Assembly (NCBI GenBank): GCA_949825025.1
Contig: OX463786.1
Span: 16,377,911-16,441,910 of the forward strand
DNA length: 64,000 nucleotides
Direction: 5' to 3'
Origin: Siphlonurus alternatus
Lineage: Eukaryota > Arthropoda > Insecta > Ephemeroptera > Siphlonuridae
Shown here: positions 35,668 to 48,764 of the stretch, one piece after another
Position numbering within the stretch: the first letter of the stretch is position 1
Layout: the number at the start of each line of letters is the position of its first letter
Position numbers and translations under genes: made by a program
Notes under the pieces: model-generated
Database searches by the model: none
Seen by the model: the letters and a program-made list of their open reading frames with translations, nothing else
Told to the model about the DNA's origin: nothing

Positions 35668-35788
35668 CACTCTTCGCCTCTGAAAAGTTCCCTTCTACAG
35701 CCTTGTTAATCACCATGCTGTGTGTTATACTTACTGGACATGGTGATTAATAAGGCTGCAGAAGGGAACTTTTCAGAAGCGAAGAGTG
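35668..35788. mobile_element. TA-flanked MITE, family F (copy 2, 121 bp)
   Basis: The ends are CACTCTTCGCCTCTGAAAAG and CTTTTCAGAAGCGAAGAGTG, flanked by TA. The arms continue to pair through TTCCCTTCTACAGCCTTGTT and AATCACCATG. It shares end design and arm motifs with 32413-32547. Confidence 0.92.
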
Positions 35789-35790
35789 TA

Positions 35791-37436
35791 CATGCAGAAT
35801 AGTTTTGAACATTTCTACTCTTTTAATAATATTTATTTTTTTAAATATGCAATTAATATTTATTATATAGTTACGCTATGATATATGATAATACCTTTAT
35901 CGTAATATTAGAATACCAGCATACAATATTATAATCACCATATTAAGAAAAATACTTTTTTTTTAATACTTCATTATAATAATTTTTACCGTGTATAGTA
36001 TATGATACATAATATTGTCTATATAAAGAATATATACCAGCATACATACGATCTTACTTATAATAGTACGGAAGGAGAAGGGAGCAGAGAGGTCATACTT
36101 TCTAGATCACCTTGAAAAAAAGTTCACCTATACAATTCTTAATAATAATTCTGGTTCCATGGAACCCTTCTCTAATATAATAATAAAAAAAAAGACAAGT
36201 CTAGTAGTAGTTATACTTCCTGTCGTCTCGCCTTTTATTTTTTAAACTTGTTTATTTTTTTTTAAAAAATATGTTACCGTTTTCTATATGGTCGGTAAAA
36301 ATGCAATGTTTAATATCACCTGGTGTGCATTATAGAGAGTTGATTTAAAGTTATGATGGTTGGAGCTATAAACATTCACAAGCTTCTTCCATGCACTATT
36401 ATTATAATATATTATAATAAATTATATATTTTTTTTATGATGATATGGTTTAAGACATTTTTATATATGCTATGAAGTATGATTTTTTTTTTTTTTTAAT
36501 TTAAAGGGGTGTTAAATAATTGTTATAAGAAGTAGGAATATTATTAGTTATTAGTAATCTCTTTGATAAGTTATGATATTAAAAATATAACAGTGCATGT
36601 CATAAAGAACTTGATATAATTTGTTCGATAAAATTAAAGATATGTAAAAAAAAATGCTTTTTAGTAATCAAATCACAGGTTTTAATTCAAGTTAATAATG
36701 AAATAGCAGTTAATACCATTGATATATTGATCATTATAATTATCTACTAAGTACTTCGTATACAGTATTATTTATATAACATTCTATTTTTATTGATAGT
36801 AAATTTATCATTGTTATTTATATTAAAAATATATTTTTGGGGGGATGATTATACTGTAAGTATATATTTCATGTTCATATTTATTAAAGTACACAGTACT
36901 AATCTTTAATGCAACCCCTTATTTTTTATGAAATTATACGTATAATGTAAGCCTAATTTGAATATTATTATGATAAGATAATATAATAATGGAAATTTCA
37001 AGAACCAAACTTCTTCTGTGAATTTTTCATTTTTTTATAGCAATTTTCTATATACATTCAATGACGTATTTTACATATCATCATCATCATGTGAAACTGT
37101 TCACCAAGTTTACTTTATATAAGCTGCTGAGCTGATGCAGATAGGAATCAAAACATCACATTGTTTGAAATGTCAACAATACACCGAGGTGCCATTTTCT
37201 GATTCTTATAGAATATCTAAAATTAGAATATCGAACGCTATATTATAGGAACATAACATGCTATCTTTTATTCATTGAACTTTTTATATATACGGAGGGG
37301 AAGTGTTTCTACTGCGCACATTCAGAAATGCAGTTTTTTATTTGTTTATTTTTATTGAACAATTTGAAATAATAATGCTTGATTATAAATCCTAACCTGT
37401 ACATTTTCTGCCCTCAATTTCTTTATGTATAAAATA
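35791..37436. other. AT-rich spacer
   Basis: No gene or element seen. One GGTCGGTAAAA motif lies at about 36290. There is a T run near 36483, and CATCATCATCAT at about 37080. Confidence 0.5.
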
Positions 37437-37623
37437 TAAAGTTAAAAAAATTTAAGATTGCCACCAGAAGTGTAAGATTTCTGGACTTTCTAGTTTCATT
37501 TTGAACCTGAAAATTTACAAACATATATTATATTTTTATATTAGGGATTTCAACCTATTTGAAAAGTTTTCAGACAAAATACTTCTACTTCCGGTGGAAA
37601 TCTTATATTTTTTTAAACTATAG
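37437..37623. mobile_element. diverged inverted-repeat element related to the mariner-type MITE
   Basis: The left arm AGTTAAAAAAATTTAAGATT, CACCAGAAGTGTAAG is inverted in the right arm CTTCTACTTCCGGTGGAAAT, TTTTTTAAACTATAGT. The CTTCCGG motif and overall length are like the element at 1350-1568, but the ends differ. Confidence 0.65.
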
Positions 37624-38470
37624 TTATATAAACGAATGCATAAAGTGCACATGCATAGGATTGTCAAAGGTTAATACCATGTAATTATGTCGTATGTAGT
37701 TTGCCTGTAAAATGAAGTCAAGTTACGAGTTACTCGTTTCTACCTATAATATACAGTATGCAATTGACCATAATAAATGCAACATAATACTTTGCATTAT
37801 TTTTATTATAATTATGTTAATTGTACCTCAAGTTACATTTTTAACAAATAACTTCTTTTCCGGTCATTATTATTTAGAACACATAATAATATATTGCAAA
37901 TTGTTAATTAAAAAAAAATGCATTCAGAGCAATGTTGAAATATAAAATATTCAATAACAACATTTAATTCATATAAAAAAAATGCATAATATTTTGTTGA
38001 ATTCATACTCTGCATTTGATATTTAACTTAAAATTCTACTTTAGGGTTTAGTGTGTAGACATTGCACTATATTAAGACAATATGTATAAAGTATAAATAA
38101 TGTAATGTACAGTGACGTACACGAAAGGTGTTTTCTCAGCATGTTAACATTAAAAATTATCTAAATGTTCTTCGAGTATATAACTATAGTTGACATTTAT
38201 TACACCTCATGTGTGTAGTACGTCCTACATTTAGAATTGTATGATTACAGGATGTTTGTACAACCGCAGAAATACTTACTAATAACATAGAAAATTTTCC
38301 TCAGGTATATATATGATTAAGTTTTTTCTCTAGTTTTTAGCAGGAAGTACCACACGTGGGTGGTGTATGTTGTTAACTAGAACCTCTAGAACTATCAATT
38401 AAAAAAAAAATGTTATTCTGCTGGAAAATCATTCTGATACACTTTAAACAAATTTAAAATTACACCGGAA
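37624..38470. other. AT-rich spacer
   Basis: No gene supported. The 37712-37945 frame is hydrophobic and AT-biased. GAAAATTTTCCTCAGGTATA at about 38290-38309 is an acceptor-donor juxtaposition with a weak donor. Confidence 0.45.
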
Positions 38471-38473
38471 TTA

Positions 38474-38682
38474 AGGTGGATTCACATGGCGATTTTTATC
38501 ATGCGACGCGACGCGAATAATGCGCAATTGCTGTAACATCCATTGGCGGCCATATTTGTCGATTAAAAGAAAAAAAGCGTCGTAATTAACGCGATTCCCG
38601 GCGAATTCACCGCCGTATAGGATTTCACAGCTTTTACGTCAAAATCGCGTCACATCGCCCTTGTCGCCATCTGAATCCGCCT
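38474..38682. mobile_element. TTA-flanked MITE, family E (copy 1, 209 bp)
   Basis: The ends are AGGTGGATTCACATGGCGAT and ATGGCGACAAGG in inverted form, ending in CATCTGAATCCGCCT. TTA flanks both sides (38471-38473 and 38683-38685). It is rich in CpG (GCGACGCGACGCGAATAATG). The copy at 54037-54245 is the same length in the opposite orientation. Confidence 0.92.
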
Positions 38683-38684
38683 TT

Positions 38685-38846
38685 AGTCAAAAGGTTTCTG
38701 GACTTCCTAATTCAGTTTTTGAACTTTGCAGATAGATATATTTGTTGAATTTTAACCTCTGCAGTGCAAAGTCTTCATTTTCATAGTTCACTCAAAAAAC
38801 TTCCACTTCCGGCTACTTCCAAGTGGTAATCCTGTTTGTTAAACTG
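38685..38846. mobile_element. mariner-type MITE remnant (copy 3)
   Basis: It abuts the preceding MITE. It keeps GTTTCTGGACTTCCTAATTC, then CACTTCCGGCTACTTCCAAG and a right end TTAAACTG followed by TA. The left end is eroded (AGTCAAAAGG). Confidence 0.6.
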
Positions 38847-39392
38847 TATATATCAAATAAACTCTTTTTTAATCTCAAGACCATCACAAATAATGTAGAA
38901 AATAGGGGGGAAAAAACGATATTAGTTAATAAGTTATAAATTTGAAGCTTTTTAATCATTACATACAGAAGTTAATTTATTGTAATTTTCTTTGACTCTA
39001 TATTAATACATGGAAATTTAAATTGATTTATTTATTATATTTATTCAAAAAACAGACTATAATACAGGTTAGGTAATCCGATTATATAACGAATACAATA
39101 GTTCATATATGCAAACAAATTATTAGTTAAAATATACACGATTACAAAAAAATTATTATATAATTAAAATCTTGGTAAATTAACTATATACGTATGAAAT
39201 AGGCACAAATATATAGCAACATGTTATGGTGTACTATTTTAGGCTTAGAAATTGTTAAAAGTTTCAAAAGTGCATGAATATAGTGTTCAGTCATTTTAAG
39301 AAAAAAAAAAAAAATACAGGACCTATGTAATATAATATATAGTTTTTATATAATTCAAACGGTTACATGCATATAATAATAATAATATTTTT
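38847..39392. other. AT-rich spacer
   Basis: No gene or element seen. Confidence 0.5.
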
Positions 39393-39470
39393 TAGCCTTC
39401 ATCTTGGCTCAATTGGGCCCGGTGCTGGTGCTTAACCACCCCAACTAGGTTGGGAGTTTAAAACCCAAAT
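39393..39470 (+). repeat. tRNA-like sequence, possible SINE head
   Basis: TGGCTCAATTGG at 39405-39416 fits a pol III box A, and GGGAGTTTAAAACCC at 39452-39466 resembles a decayed box B (GTTCGAATCC type). The distance between them is longer than in most tRNAs. An AATAATAATAAT run follows immediately, like a SINE tail, and a similar run precedes it. It is far GC-richer than its surroundings. I could not fold it into a normal cloverleaf, so it is not called as a tRNA gene. Confidence 0.3.
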
Positions 39471-40150
39471 AATAATAATAATATAGGAATCTTATTATGT
39501 AACAAGTTCTTCTGTATGTTGAAAATTATCTATTTACTCTGTATTGAACATGTAATTACATCATGAACGGCCACTTCAGGTTAATCTTGAACAATCACTG
39601 GAATAAAAGCAAGATTATTCAATCTACGAAGTCCTTGAAATTTAAGCATAAAATGACAAATCTTGACGGAGCCTTGAAAATCCCCAAGGGAAATTATATA
39701 AGAGATTCCTTATAAGTAAAGTCGTATAACCGTTCTAAATTCGACTTCTCCATATATATAATCAAGTCTGTTTAATCTCTTATATTGTATTAATATTTAA
39801 TGTTGAATCAAATTACCGCAGAAGCTTATATAGTAACTATAGTTTAGCTTCGTTTACTCAGAATTTACTATAATATTGTTTCCTATATATATAACAGTTG
39901 ATTATGATAGAATTTATTTTCAATTAAAAATATTAACTTTCAATTTTAAGTATAAACTTGATAAAAGAAAAGTATGAAAGGCTTTTTGTGGCGACGGCTA
40001 AGTAATCAGTGTCAAATTTAACTGGGAAAACGTGGAAACCCAAGTCAGGATGGTCGGTATGCCATCAACTACATCTTGAGGGATACAGAAGTTAACTTAT
40101 AGTAGCTAAGACCACTTCAGATGTTTTCAAAATAATAACTTGATTTTTAC
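39471..40150. other. AT-rich spacer
   Basis: No gene supported. There are short GC-richer bits near 39560-39700 without frame or element structure. Confidence 0.45.
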
Positions 40151-40602
40151 CTGGTGATAAAATTTTTTAACAGTGGCTTATGGAGAGAATTTTTCCACCT
40201 GGGAACACTTCAAGTCTTAATGAAGTGGAGTTTTAGCGTTATAATATTATAAATCTGGTTATGTACACTTTCCTTTACATATAAATGTCAATATTATATA
40301 CAAGGATAAAGCAGGCTATTGAAAATTTATGTTATTTATGAAAAATGTACAGGACTCTGAATACCTCGAGGTGTCTTTATCTACTGATAAAAATTTTTAA
40401 CAGTAGCTTATCATGGAGAGAATTTTTCCACCTAGGAACACTTCAAGTCTTAATTAAGTGGAGTTTTAGCGTTATAATATTATAAACTTTATTATACACT
40501 TTCCTTTACATATAAATGTTAATATTATATTACAAGGTTAAAGCAGGCTATTGAAAATTGATGTTATGAAAAGTGTACAGCACTCTGAATATCTTGAGGT
40601 GT
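40151..40602. repeat. tandem duplication, two units of about 230 bases
   Basis: Unit 1 (40151-40380) and unit 2 (40381-40602) match along their length: TTTTTAACAGT(G/A)GCTTA, GGAGAGAATTTTTCCACCT, GGAACACTTCAAGTCTTAAT and GTGGAGTTTTAGCGTTATAA. Differences are scattered substitutions and small indels. The overlapping frames on both strands are not supported as genes. Confidence 0.92.
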
Positions 40603-41017
40603 AACCTGTGAACATTGACATTTAATTGTGTGTGGGTACTTCGCATTTTTGTGCTGACTAAAAAAATGTTCTTTTCATATATACATGAAGGGGGAAAAAT
40701 ATTTTCGCAGCTTATTTTAAACGGTGTAAATTTGGACAATATTTTTTTATATGCAGACCTTTTACCTTCGCCACACAAGAGCTTTTATATAAAAAAAAGG
40801 AAAAAAAATGTTTTTCTTTAATACAGTTTTGTGTGAATATAAAAATATCCATGATACGAATTTTTTTTATGTAGAGGTAATACAATTACTTCGAATTTAT
40901 TCGTATTATTTCATAAAAAAGTACATGTATTGCAGACATATTTTTTTTTATTATATAAATTTGCTTCCAATTAAATTCTGTTCTGAATCATGTCGATAAT
41001 CTGCTTAATTACAAAAT

Positions 41018-41119
41018 TAATTATTGTATACAACATGCTATGATATTACTGCATCCAAACAGCTTGCAGAGTTCAAGCGATCACTGCACACAACACAGGG
41101 TCGTACAGACTGATACGTC
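41018..41119 (+). pseudogene. possible fossil coding fragment ending in a stop
   Basis: After an in-frame TAA at 41018 a frame runs to TGA at about 41117. Its GC-richer part reads TASKQLAEFKRSLHTTQGR. The pattern (a hydrophobic/polar helix with EFKRSL shortly before the stop) is reminiscent of the C-terminus of LINE-type reverse transcriptases, where a similar FKxxL segment is common. That resemblance is from memory and weak. No upstream RT domain is visible. Confidence 0.2.
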
Positions 41120-41204
41120 GACTTTTTTTTATATTATTTCATTATTTTTTGTTTAAATTTTGTTTATAGACAGGGTTTCCAATGTTTCCATAGTCCTTTA
41201 TTGA

Positions 41205-41650
41205 TACCAAGCCAGGTCAATGAAAAGATAAAACTACCCTTAGGGTTTGAGTGGTCAATTTTTACCCTTCGTGATATGTGTCCTCCTAGGAAAGTCTTTG
41301 GTGTCCTCAATATAGGATCGAGCAATTAGATACATCAGCCTCTCAATTTTTATTATTTCTTTATTTAGACAGGGTTATATATAACCTTACAAAGTGACAC
41401 CAGCAGGTCAGTAAGAAAAATAGAAAACTACCCTTGAAGGAGTCAGTTTTTATGAGGTTATAAAACCTTTTTGATTTTTACCCTCTTGAAATTTAAAAGG
41501 CGTCAAACAACATACGTCGTAGGGTGCTAAAAACAAGGTCAAGGGATGATATCAAGCCACAGGGTCAATGGGAGAAGAAAACTACCCTTGAGGCCTAATA
41601 TAGAAATTTCTATTCTATTTTAGGTAGTAATTTTTTTACCCTCCTCCGTG
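41205..41650. repeat. diverged tandem array with GGTCAATGNNAARA...AAACTACCCTT core
   Basis: Three units (about 41205-41310, 41395-41500 and 41545-41645) share AGGTCAATGAAAAGATAAAA or close variants, then CTACCCTT, and end with TTTTTACCC. A fourth lies at about 42085-42165. The first unit is open for about 40 codons and parts of the others read similarly (VN-K-KLPL), which may be coincidence of a shared repeat. Confidence 0.65.
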
Positions 41651-41678
41651 TTTGTTTACCGGTGTCAGTGATTCACTG

Positions 41679-42060
41679 TACACCTCTGGACAACACGAAC
41701 TTTACTCCTGCTTTGTTTGCAAGCGTTATCATGCATTCTATGGAGGCGTAGTGAACCAAGGGGGCGTTTTCTTACTCGGTCTGACCGGTTTGGCTGTTCC
41801 GTTTAGCGAGGCAGGGGGGAAAAGCGGTCAGAATGGTCTATCTTTTTGCAGCAACCAGAGCGACCGTTTCCCCTCCATTTCCCCTCCGAGTGGTCGGCCG
41901 ACCGGTCTGACCGAGTAAAAAAACAGGCCCCAAAACTCTTTTGAAATGGGTAGACTGGGTACTCTTCTTACATCCCCCAAATCTACATCTTTCTCTCTAT
42001 TGGAGCTGCAGCTCCAGCAAATGAGGCATGAGTGAAGTTCGTGGTGTCTAAAGGTGTCCA
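41679..42060. mobile_element. family C MITE (copy 3), split by a nested insertion
   Basis: The left part has ACACCTCTGGACAACACGAA and CTTTACTCCTGCTTTGTTTG. The right part has CTGCAGCTCCAGCAAATGAG and a right end GTGGTGTCTAAAGGTGTCC. Without the 172-base insert at 41760-41931 the length agrees with the other family C copies. Confidence 0.85.
41760..41931. mobile_element. nested MITE with perfect TTACTCGGTCTGACCGGT arms
   Basis: It lies inside a family C element. The left end GGGGGCGTTTTC is followed by TTACTCGGTCTGACCGGT. The right end is ACCGGTCTGACCGAGTAA followed by AAAAACAGGCCCC. The core 18 bases are a perfect inverted repeat. Comparing with 34171-34388, the host would read GAACCAAAACTC uninterrupted, so only 2-3 A bases were duplicated at the site. 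A GGGGCCTGTTTT-like end recalls PIF/Harbinger ends; that is an inference. It is the most GC-rich element in the window and gives rise to the open frames at 41652-42061. Confidence 0.9.
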
Positions 42061-42165
42061 CAAACGTTATAACCTTGTGAATGACCCTTCATAAGGGTCA
42101 ATGATAAAATTAGGTAAACAAAAACTACCTTTTGGTGGTCACTTTTCACCCTTCATGACTCTCGT

Positions 42166-45100
42166 GATACTAAAGATATTATTTATTTGTAAGTCATAAT
42201 TTCAACAGTAATTTACAAATATTATTATAATATACCTATATAATTTTGTGTTTTATTACATGCATGTAAGTAAAGAAAAAACAAAAATAGGAACATAATT
42301 TAAAAAAAATAATGTGTTTCTTTATTATAGTAACGTTATCAGTACAAAGACTTATTTATATACTTCTTAAAGTCAACTACTGTATATATACTATATAATA
42401 TATAACGACTTGAACGCTATCCAAAATTGTTATCATACACTATAAACCAAGTACGTGCTGTACACCATAGGACTAAAGTTTCTTTAAACTTTTCTAGTAT
42501 ACTCTCAATGGAAAAAGTTTATATTATATCAAGTAAGTTTGATGTAATTTTATAACACATTTCAAAATAAATTAAATTTGAACACAATATTGTATGTTAT
42601 TAGAACTGAATGAATGAAATGAATGTCTGATGCTAGAACAGTTCACTTCTTTAGCAATATAACTTCACATATATATACGCACGTTGCTAGGTTACGAATT
42701 TTATTTATTGTTTACTGTAATATTCGATTTACTATTATTAATGTCTTGGATCGATTTATTTTATTCGGTATAATATAACAAAAGATGTTCTATGCTTTTT
42801 TTCTAGAAATTAGATTTTTTTTTATTACCTATTTTGTATTGTTAAAGAAGTATACATAATAATAAATTGACTATTATTATGACAGATAATTATAAAAAAT
42901 ATATAATGTATAAATTGGATGCTATATTTTTACGAGAAAATATAAATATGACCTGATTTGATATGTATTGAATTACATGAATAGAATAATATTTCCGTTG
43001 ATGCTATTTACATTATGTCATATATGACTATTTTTAGAAGAGATATTGTATTATTTTTACATCAGGTACTTTTATTTATAAATTTATTTTTGATTTGACC
43101 TAATAATTTTAATTAAATTATTGTCATGTCTGTAATGGTCTATTTTTGATGCTTCATCGGTGACCAAATACCTTACCTTATATGGTCATATAACGATGCC
43201 TGCCCCTCCACGGTTTACCTATTCTCCCACCTGTCTTACCCCTCCTAGTTAGAATCCGCGCCAGCCAGCGCCAGTTACCGCCTGACAACCTAACCTGACA
43301 GTTCTACCGCTATTCATACAGTGCTTTATTATAATTTATATCATACTTGTGTTATATAGAATATACACTAATCTTACCAGAATATACGCGTGTGTGATTT
43401 CGTATACAGGTTATACCCTTCCCCTAATTGGTCTTTTACATAATCTGAGACTCAATTAGGTAGAAGCAGCATCAAACATAACAATTATCATTCATTATAT
43501 TGAGAGTATCTTACTGTATGTTTTTTTTTTTTTTCATGTTATTGTACTTCAGACACCATGGGGTCGATACTGCTTCAACCTCTACCATAACAAATAAATA
43601 ATTTAGACTATACCTTATAACTAAAACAAAATTCCATGTAATATTAATCTACAAAAGGTATCATATTTTTCTTCTTATCTAAAAAAAAATAAGTTAATTG
43701 ATCTCTAATATTTATTATGATATCTTATTGATATTGTTATCAGTGTTACCTGTTATTTTTAAAATACCTTGGTTAAATTCGTGGCATGCCAAATAGTATT
43801 CTCAGATATCACATTCTCAAAGGATCACATGTTTTAACAACAGAGAAAAAAAATATATATTAGTATTTATAGTCTGTATTTTTAAATATCTTCTTTCTTT
43901 TTTTCATCTCTATTATTTCAAATAAATCAAATTTAATACTTTTATATAGAAATTTATTCAAAGGATTTTTGTTGAATATGAAAATATATCCTTTAATACA
44001 GTCACCATTTTTGCTTACAATTTTATTATTTGATAATATGCCATATTATTATATTTATTTTTTTTTTTTAACCATATGGGGATCATTATTTGCAATTGTC
44101 ATTTTATACGTATTCATATTTTTAGTTATAGGACTAAAATATAATGTGAATTTTAAACTTTTATATGAAAATGAGATTATTTATTATAAGATATAATATA
44201 ATATGAGGTACAATAAGTAAAATTCAAATTCAAGTGGTTTATTTGTCAAATTCCAAACATACAAATAAATACCAACATTGATAATTCAAGCACTTATAAT
44301 GTGAAGGTTAGACACGTCAAAATATATATATTATAAATGTATATAAATATATAATATATATTAGAACTTAAACTGTAAGTAAGAACTAACACTATATAAA
44401 AACCACAATCATTTAGTAACATTTTCACAAAAAATTTAAAATCTGTAATTTGTAATTTCTTTAACATACAATGAGATAACTTATTATACAGTATAACAAT
44501 CTAACTAATACACATTGCGAGGGATCCTTTATTATAAAGTTCAAGCCTGCATATTGATAGTTATTATTAAATTCATATTTTTTGTCTGATAATTTTTGGT
44601 ACATTAAAGCATTTATCATATTGTTATCTAGCAAAACATACACATTCCAAAATAAATTGACAAGGTAGGAGTAATATTCCTTCCTCTGAGAATTTACAAT
44701 AGAGCATGTTTCAATTTTTTTTAGTATTTAAGTATTGATGCAGCTCAATTTTAAAATAAATCACAGCGTTTATACCACGATATTTTGTGACATTTACTTA
44801 TAAATTTTACATGCCCTACGAAAATCTTGACAAATTGAGAATTTTATTAGCTACTATTGCATGCAAAAGGTGTGCATGCCCCCCTTTATTTCCCACATAT
44901 ATACACTTTTTTATACCAGACATTGCACATATTTTATTGAATTCTACAGTCAAGTTCAGAAAAATTGCTCTAAGAAAGCTTTACTGGCCATCTTTACTGA
45001 GGTTTCCACGTTTCCTTTGTCACAAACGCACTTCCTAGCTCAGTAAGATGTAAAAATGGTCTCTGACCATCATAAATAAGCCCTTTTTTTACCTATGCAA

Positions 45101-46500
45101 TTACTTCATATTCTTACTAACATTGTATAAGAGAAGAGCCAAGAAGTGTCACTCAAAATGTTCGTGCAAACTTTGAATGAAGTTTGAAGCATGTTTACTA
45201 ATTAAAAGTACTACATTGTACCATACTTCATTGATTTACTTGTCGTTTTAGAAAATGAATGAACTTTCTTTGTATAAGGACGTGTTATTAATTATTATTG
45301 AAATATTAACTTTATTAAAGTACTCTCAAAAGCAGAGTTTACTCGTCTATAGCGAATAATATAACTTTATCGTTCAACCTTGATAATTTACCTTTAGTAT
45401 AATGTGCTGAATTTTCCATGCAGATAATTGAAAAAGCTAGTTACGTTGTTCCTGCATGAACACACAAATTTAAAACACACTACGAATAACATGATACTTA
45501 AATGTAATGGAAATAAAATAAATTTTGTTACAAAGAACAAAATTATTATTATTATTATTATAGAACAATGTTGACCCATTTGTGTAAAATTTTGTGTATT
45601 TGTGAATCTAGTGCAGTTTTTGTGGTATGTGTATTTGAGATTTAATTAATCATTCATTATTCTCTATCTATTATGACGTTAAGCTTGGCTTAAAGATTAA
45701 AAAAATTATAGATTTTTAATGCTACTATAATTTACAATCTTAATTAAATTAGAAAACTTCTATATTAAATTTTTTTTAAATACACAAAAAATTATTCTTA
45801 ATTTGAATCTAAAATATGCAAATTTTCAAACATTTATGTACATAAAGCTGCTGTAATAACACAAATATGCATTTAATAATCGACACATTGTATAGTGTTA
45901 ATCAATTTATGAAGTAACTGTATTAATGCTGTCTGCCCTCGTGCAGTTTCAACTACAATGTGTAATACAAAGGTATATATTATTATAGGACAGTATATTC
46001 GTTACTTAGCAAACCGGAAAATTATTTCCGCTATGATGACGTCACAATTGTGTCATATGCTTGATACGTATTATATTGTATGTATATACGCCCTTGTTTC
46101 ATTTAAAATATTTATATATTTAGATATGATATAATCCATATCACTCGTTTATTTAAATTATTAGTTATGTGCATAATAAATTCAAATATTTCAAATATTC
46201 TTTGTGATATTATTTATAAATACATTATATTTTTTAAAAAAATTAAAAATGCAGCTTTTTGGTATCAAAAATAAAACCATTTTAACTTGTTATTTACAGT
46301 ACAGTAAATTACAATTAAAAACTTGATTATAATGGTTGAACTGATAATTTAATACGTGTTGACTGAATCTTCGTGATGTAAATTATACAATTTTAAGTCT
46401 CCACATAAATCTGCACCATGGCATGTTCCCGTCGTACGAAAAACTAAAGTAATTATACGACACGTGCAAATGTAAATTCTATTTTCTTTGTTTTTTTAAC
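42166..46500. other. AT-rich stretch with one GC-rich patch
   Basis: No gene supported. A GC-rich patch at about 43190-43310 (GCGCCAGCCAGCGCCAGTTA inside) has no long frame on either strand and no inverted ends. The open frames at 43969, 44461, 44787 and 45394 lack signals. There is an ATT trinucleotide run at about 45541-45560. Confidence 0.45.
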
Positions 46501-46571
46501 TCATGAGAACTACTCTCCATTCCTCAAATACTAGTACGTCTAGCTTTGAAATTGAGCTTTGTTTTTGCTCA

Positions 46572-47117
<546 letters not shown>

Positions 47118-48731
47118 GACCCCTATGTCTCACTCCTGTGAGACAAGATAGAAAAAGAAAAAGTTACCCTCTCTAGACTATAGTCAACAGACAGGACGCC
47201 ATGGCGAGAAGAGCAATTCTAAATTTAAAAATAAAATTTTATTTTCTAAATATAACATATATCCACTTATACCCATATGGTTTTGTACACTTTAAAACAA
47301 AAGACATTTTTATATTATATAAGTGTGTCTAAAATGTTATACAAACATAACAAAGTTAACATAATTATTTTCTTTAGTTTTTTTTTTTATACTGTAACTG
47401 TTTTGTTTACATTATTATACCATTTTTTGTAGTTAGTTAAGACAGTTGTAAAGTGAATTACATTGGAACTAAATTGAATTTAAATATCTGTTACATTATT
47501 CTCTCTCTCTCCCTTTTTCTCGAGCGTAATTTTTGTATTTGTATAATATAAGAGGTAAAAAAATTTATTACGCCACAAAAAGAAGTAATTTATTCAGAAA
47601 TATATATCATCCCGAAAAGCTACATAAATATATTTAATTATAAATGCATGCAGAGTTTTGTGTTGTCAAATTGTAATTAAAACATTAAATTTAATGTCTT
47701 TGCATTAAATTTCTTACATGAATTCTATGCTTCGTTAAATGTAAAATTTCAATATTTTGAGAATATAAACTCACATGATGTCTTTATTCTCCTGTTTAGA
47801 CGCATTGCAGATTAAATAATAATAAGAAATAATAATTTAAATTTTTAATTTATTCAATTTTTTATATCTGTATCTAAAAAAATTGAATTTTTTTAAAGAA
47901 TTCGCAGTTTAGTCTCTGTTTTTCTTTGACAATAACTCAAGCTTACATAAGATTTTTTTTTTTTTTTTTTTTTAGAAATAACTGATTTTTTTATCTACAA
48001 AAAATTATGTAAATTTAGACTTAAATATAAAATAATATTCCAACCCCTCTGTGTTGTTGCTCTTAAAAGTTTAAAAAATATGTACGAATTTCTCCGGAAG
48101 TAGATGGAAGATGGAAATATTTTGGTGCTATGCAATATGAGAGTTCTGAAATTCTCTCAAATAGTACAGTGACATTAAAATATAACATTTTCTGTAAATC
48201 TTCATATTATATAATTAATAATAATAAATTAAAACAAATAAGAGTATTTGTATATTTTGTTTACATTTTCATATTTAGCTAGATTAATAACAACGGCTTA
48301 AATTTAATTAATGATAATGTAACGTTTTTTTGCATAAATTATATACTGTATTATAATATTCCAAAAAATATAGTTATAAATCATGTTACAATGCAGCTAA
48401 AATAAAAATTAAAAATTACTATCATCAAGACTCAATGACGTCTCTACTATGTATTATACTAAGTTGATTGATTGATTGGTTGGTATTTTGGGGCAATAGA
48501 CACATTTTGATCATGTATGCACCCTATACTAAGTTAATCCTAGTCCAGGGCAGTGATTAAATTTAACACCATCACTTACAACGTTACACCTAGGGGCAGC
48601 ATAAATGTTACTTCCACTCAAATTTTACGGAGTTGTTATGAACTCAAACTCTTGTAAAATCACTAAACTAGATAAACTTTTCTTTATACGTAAATCTACA
48701 TCTCTTTGTCTCTTAAAGCTGTAGCAATGGC

Positions 48732-48764
<33 letters not shown>

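Noticed and set aside
41652..42061. An 88-codon + frame and a 77-codon - frame
   Set aside because: Both lie across a nested MITE with 18-base perfect inverted ends inside another MITE.
43190..43310. GC-rich island as a possible promoter or exon
   Set aside because: No open frame, donor, TATA or inverted ends were found, so it is only noted.
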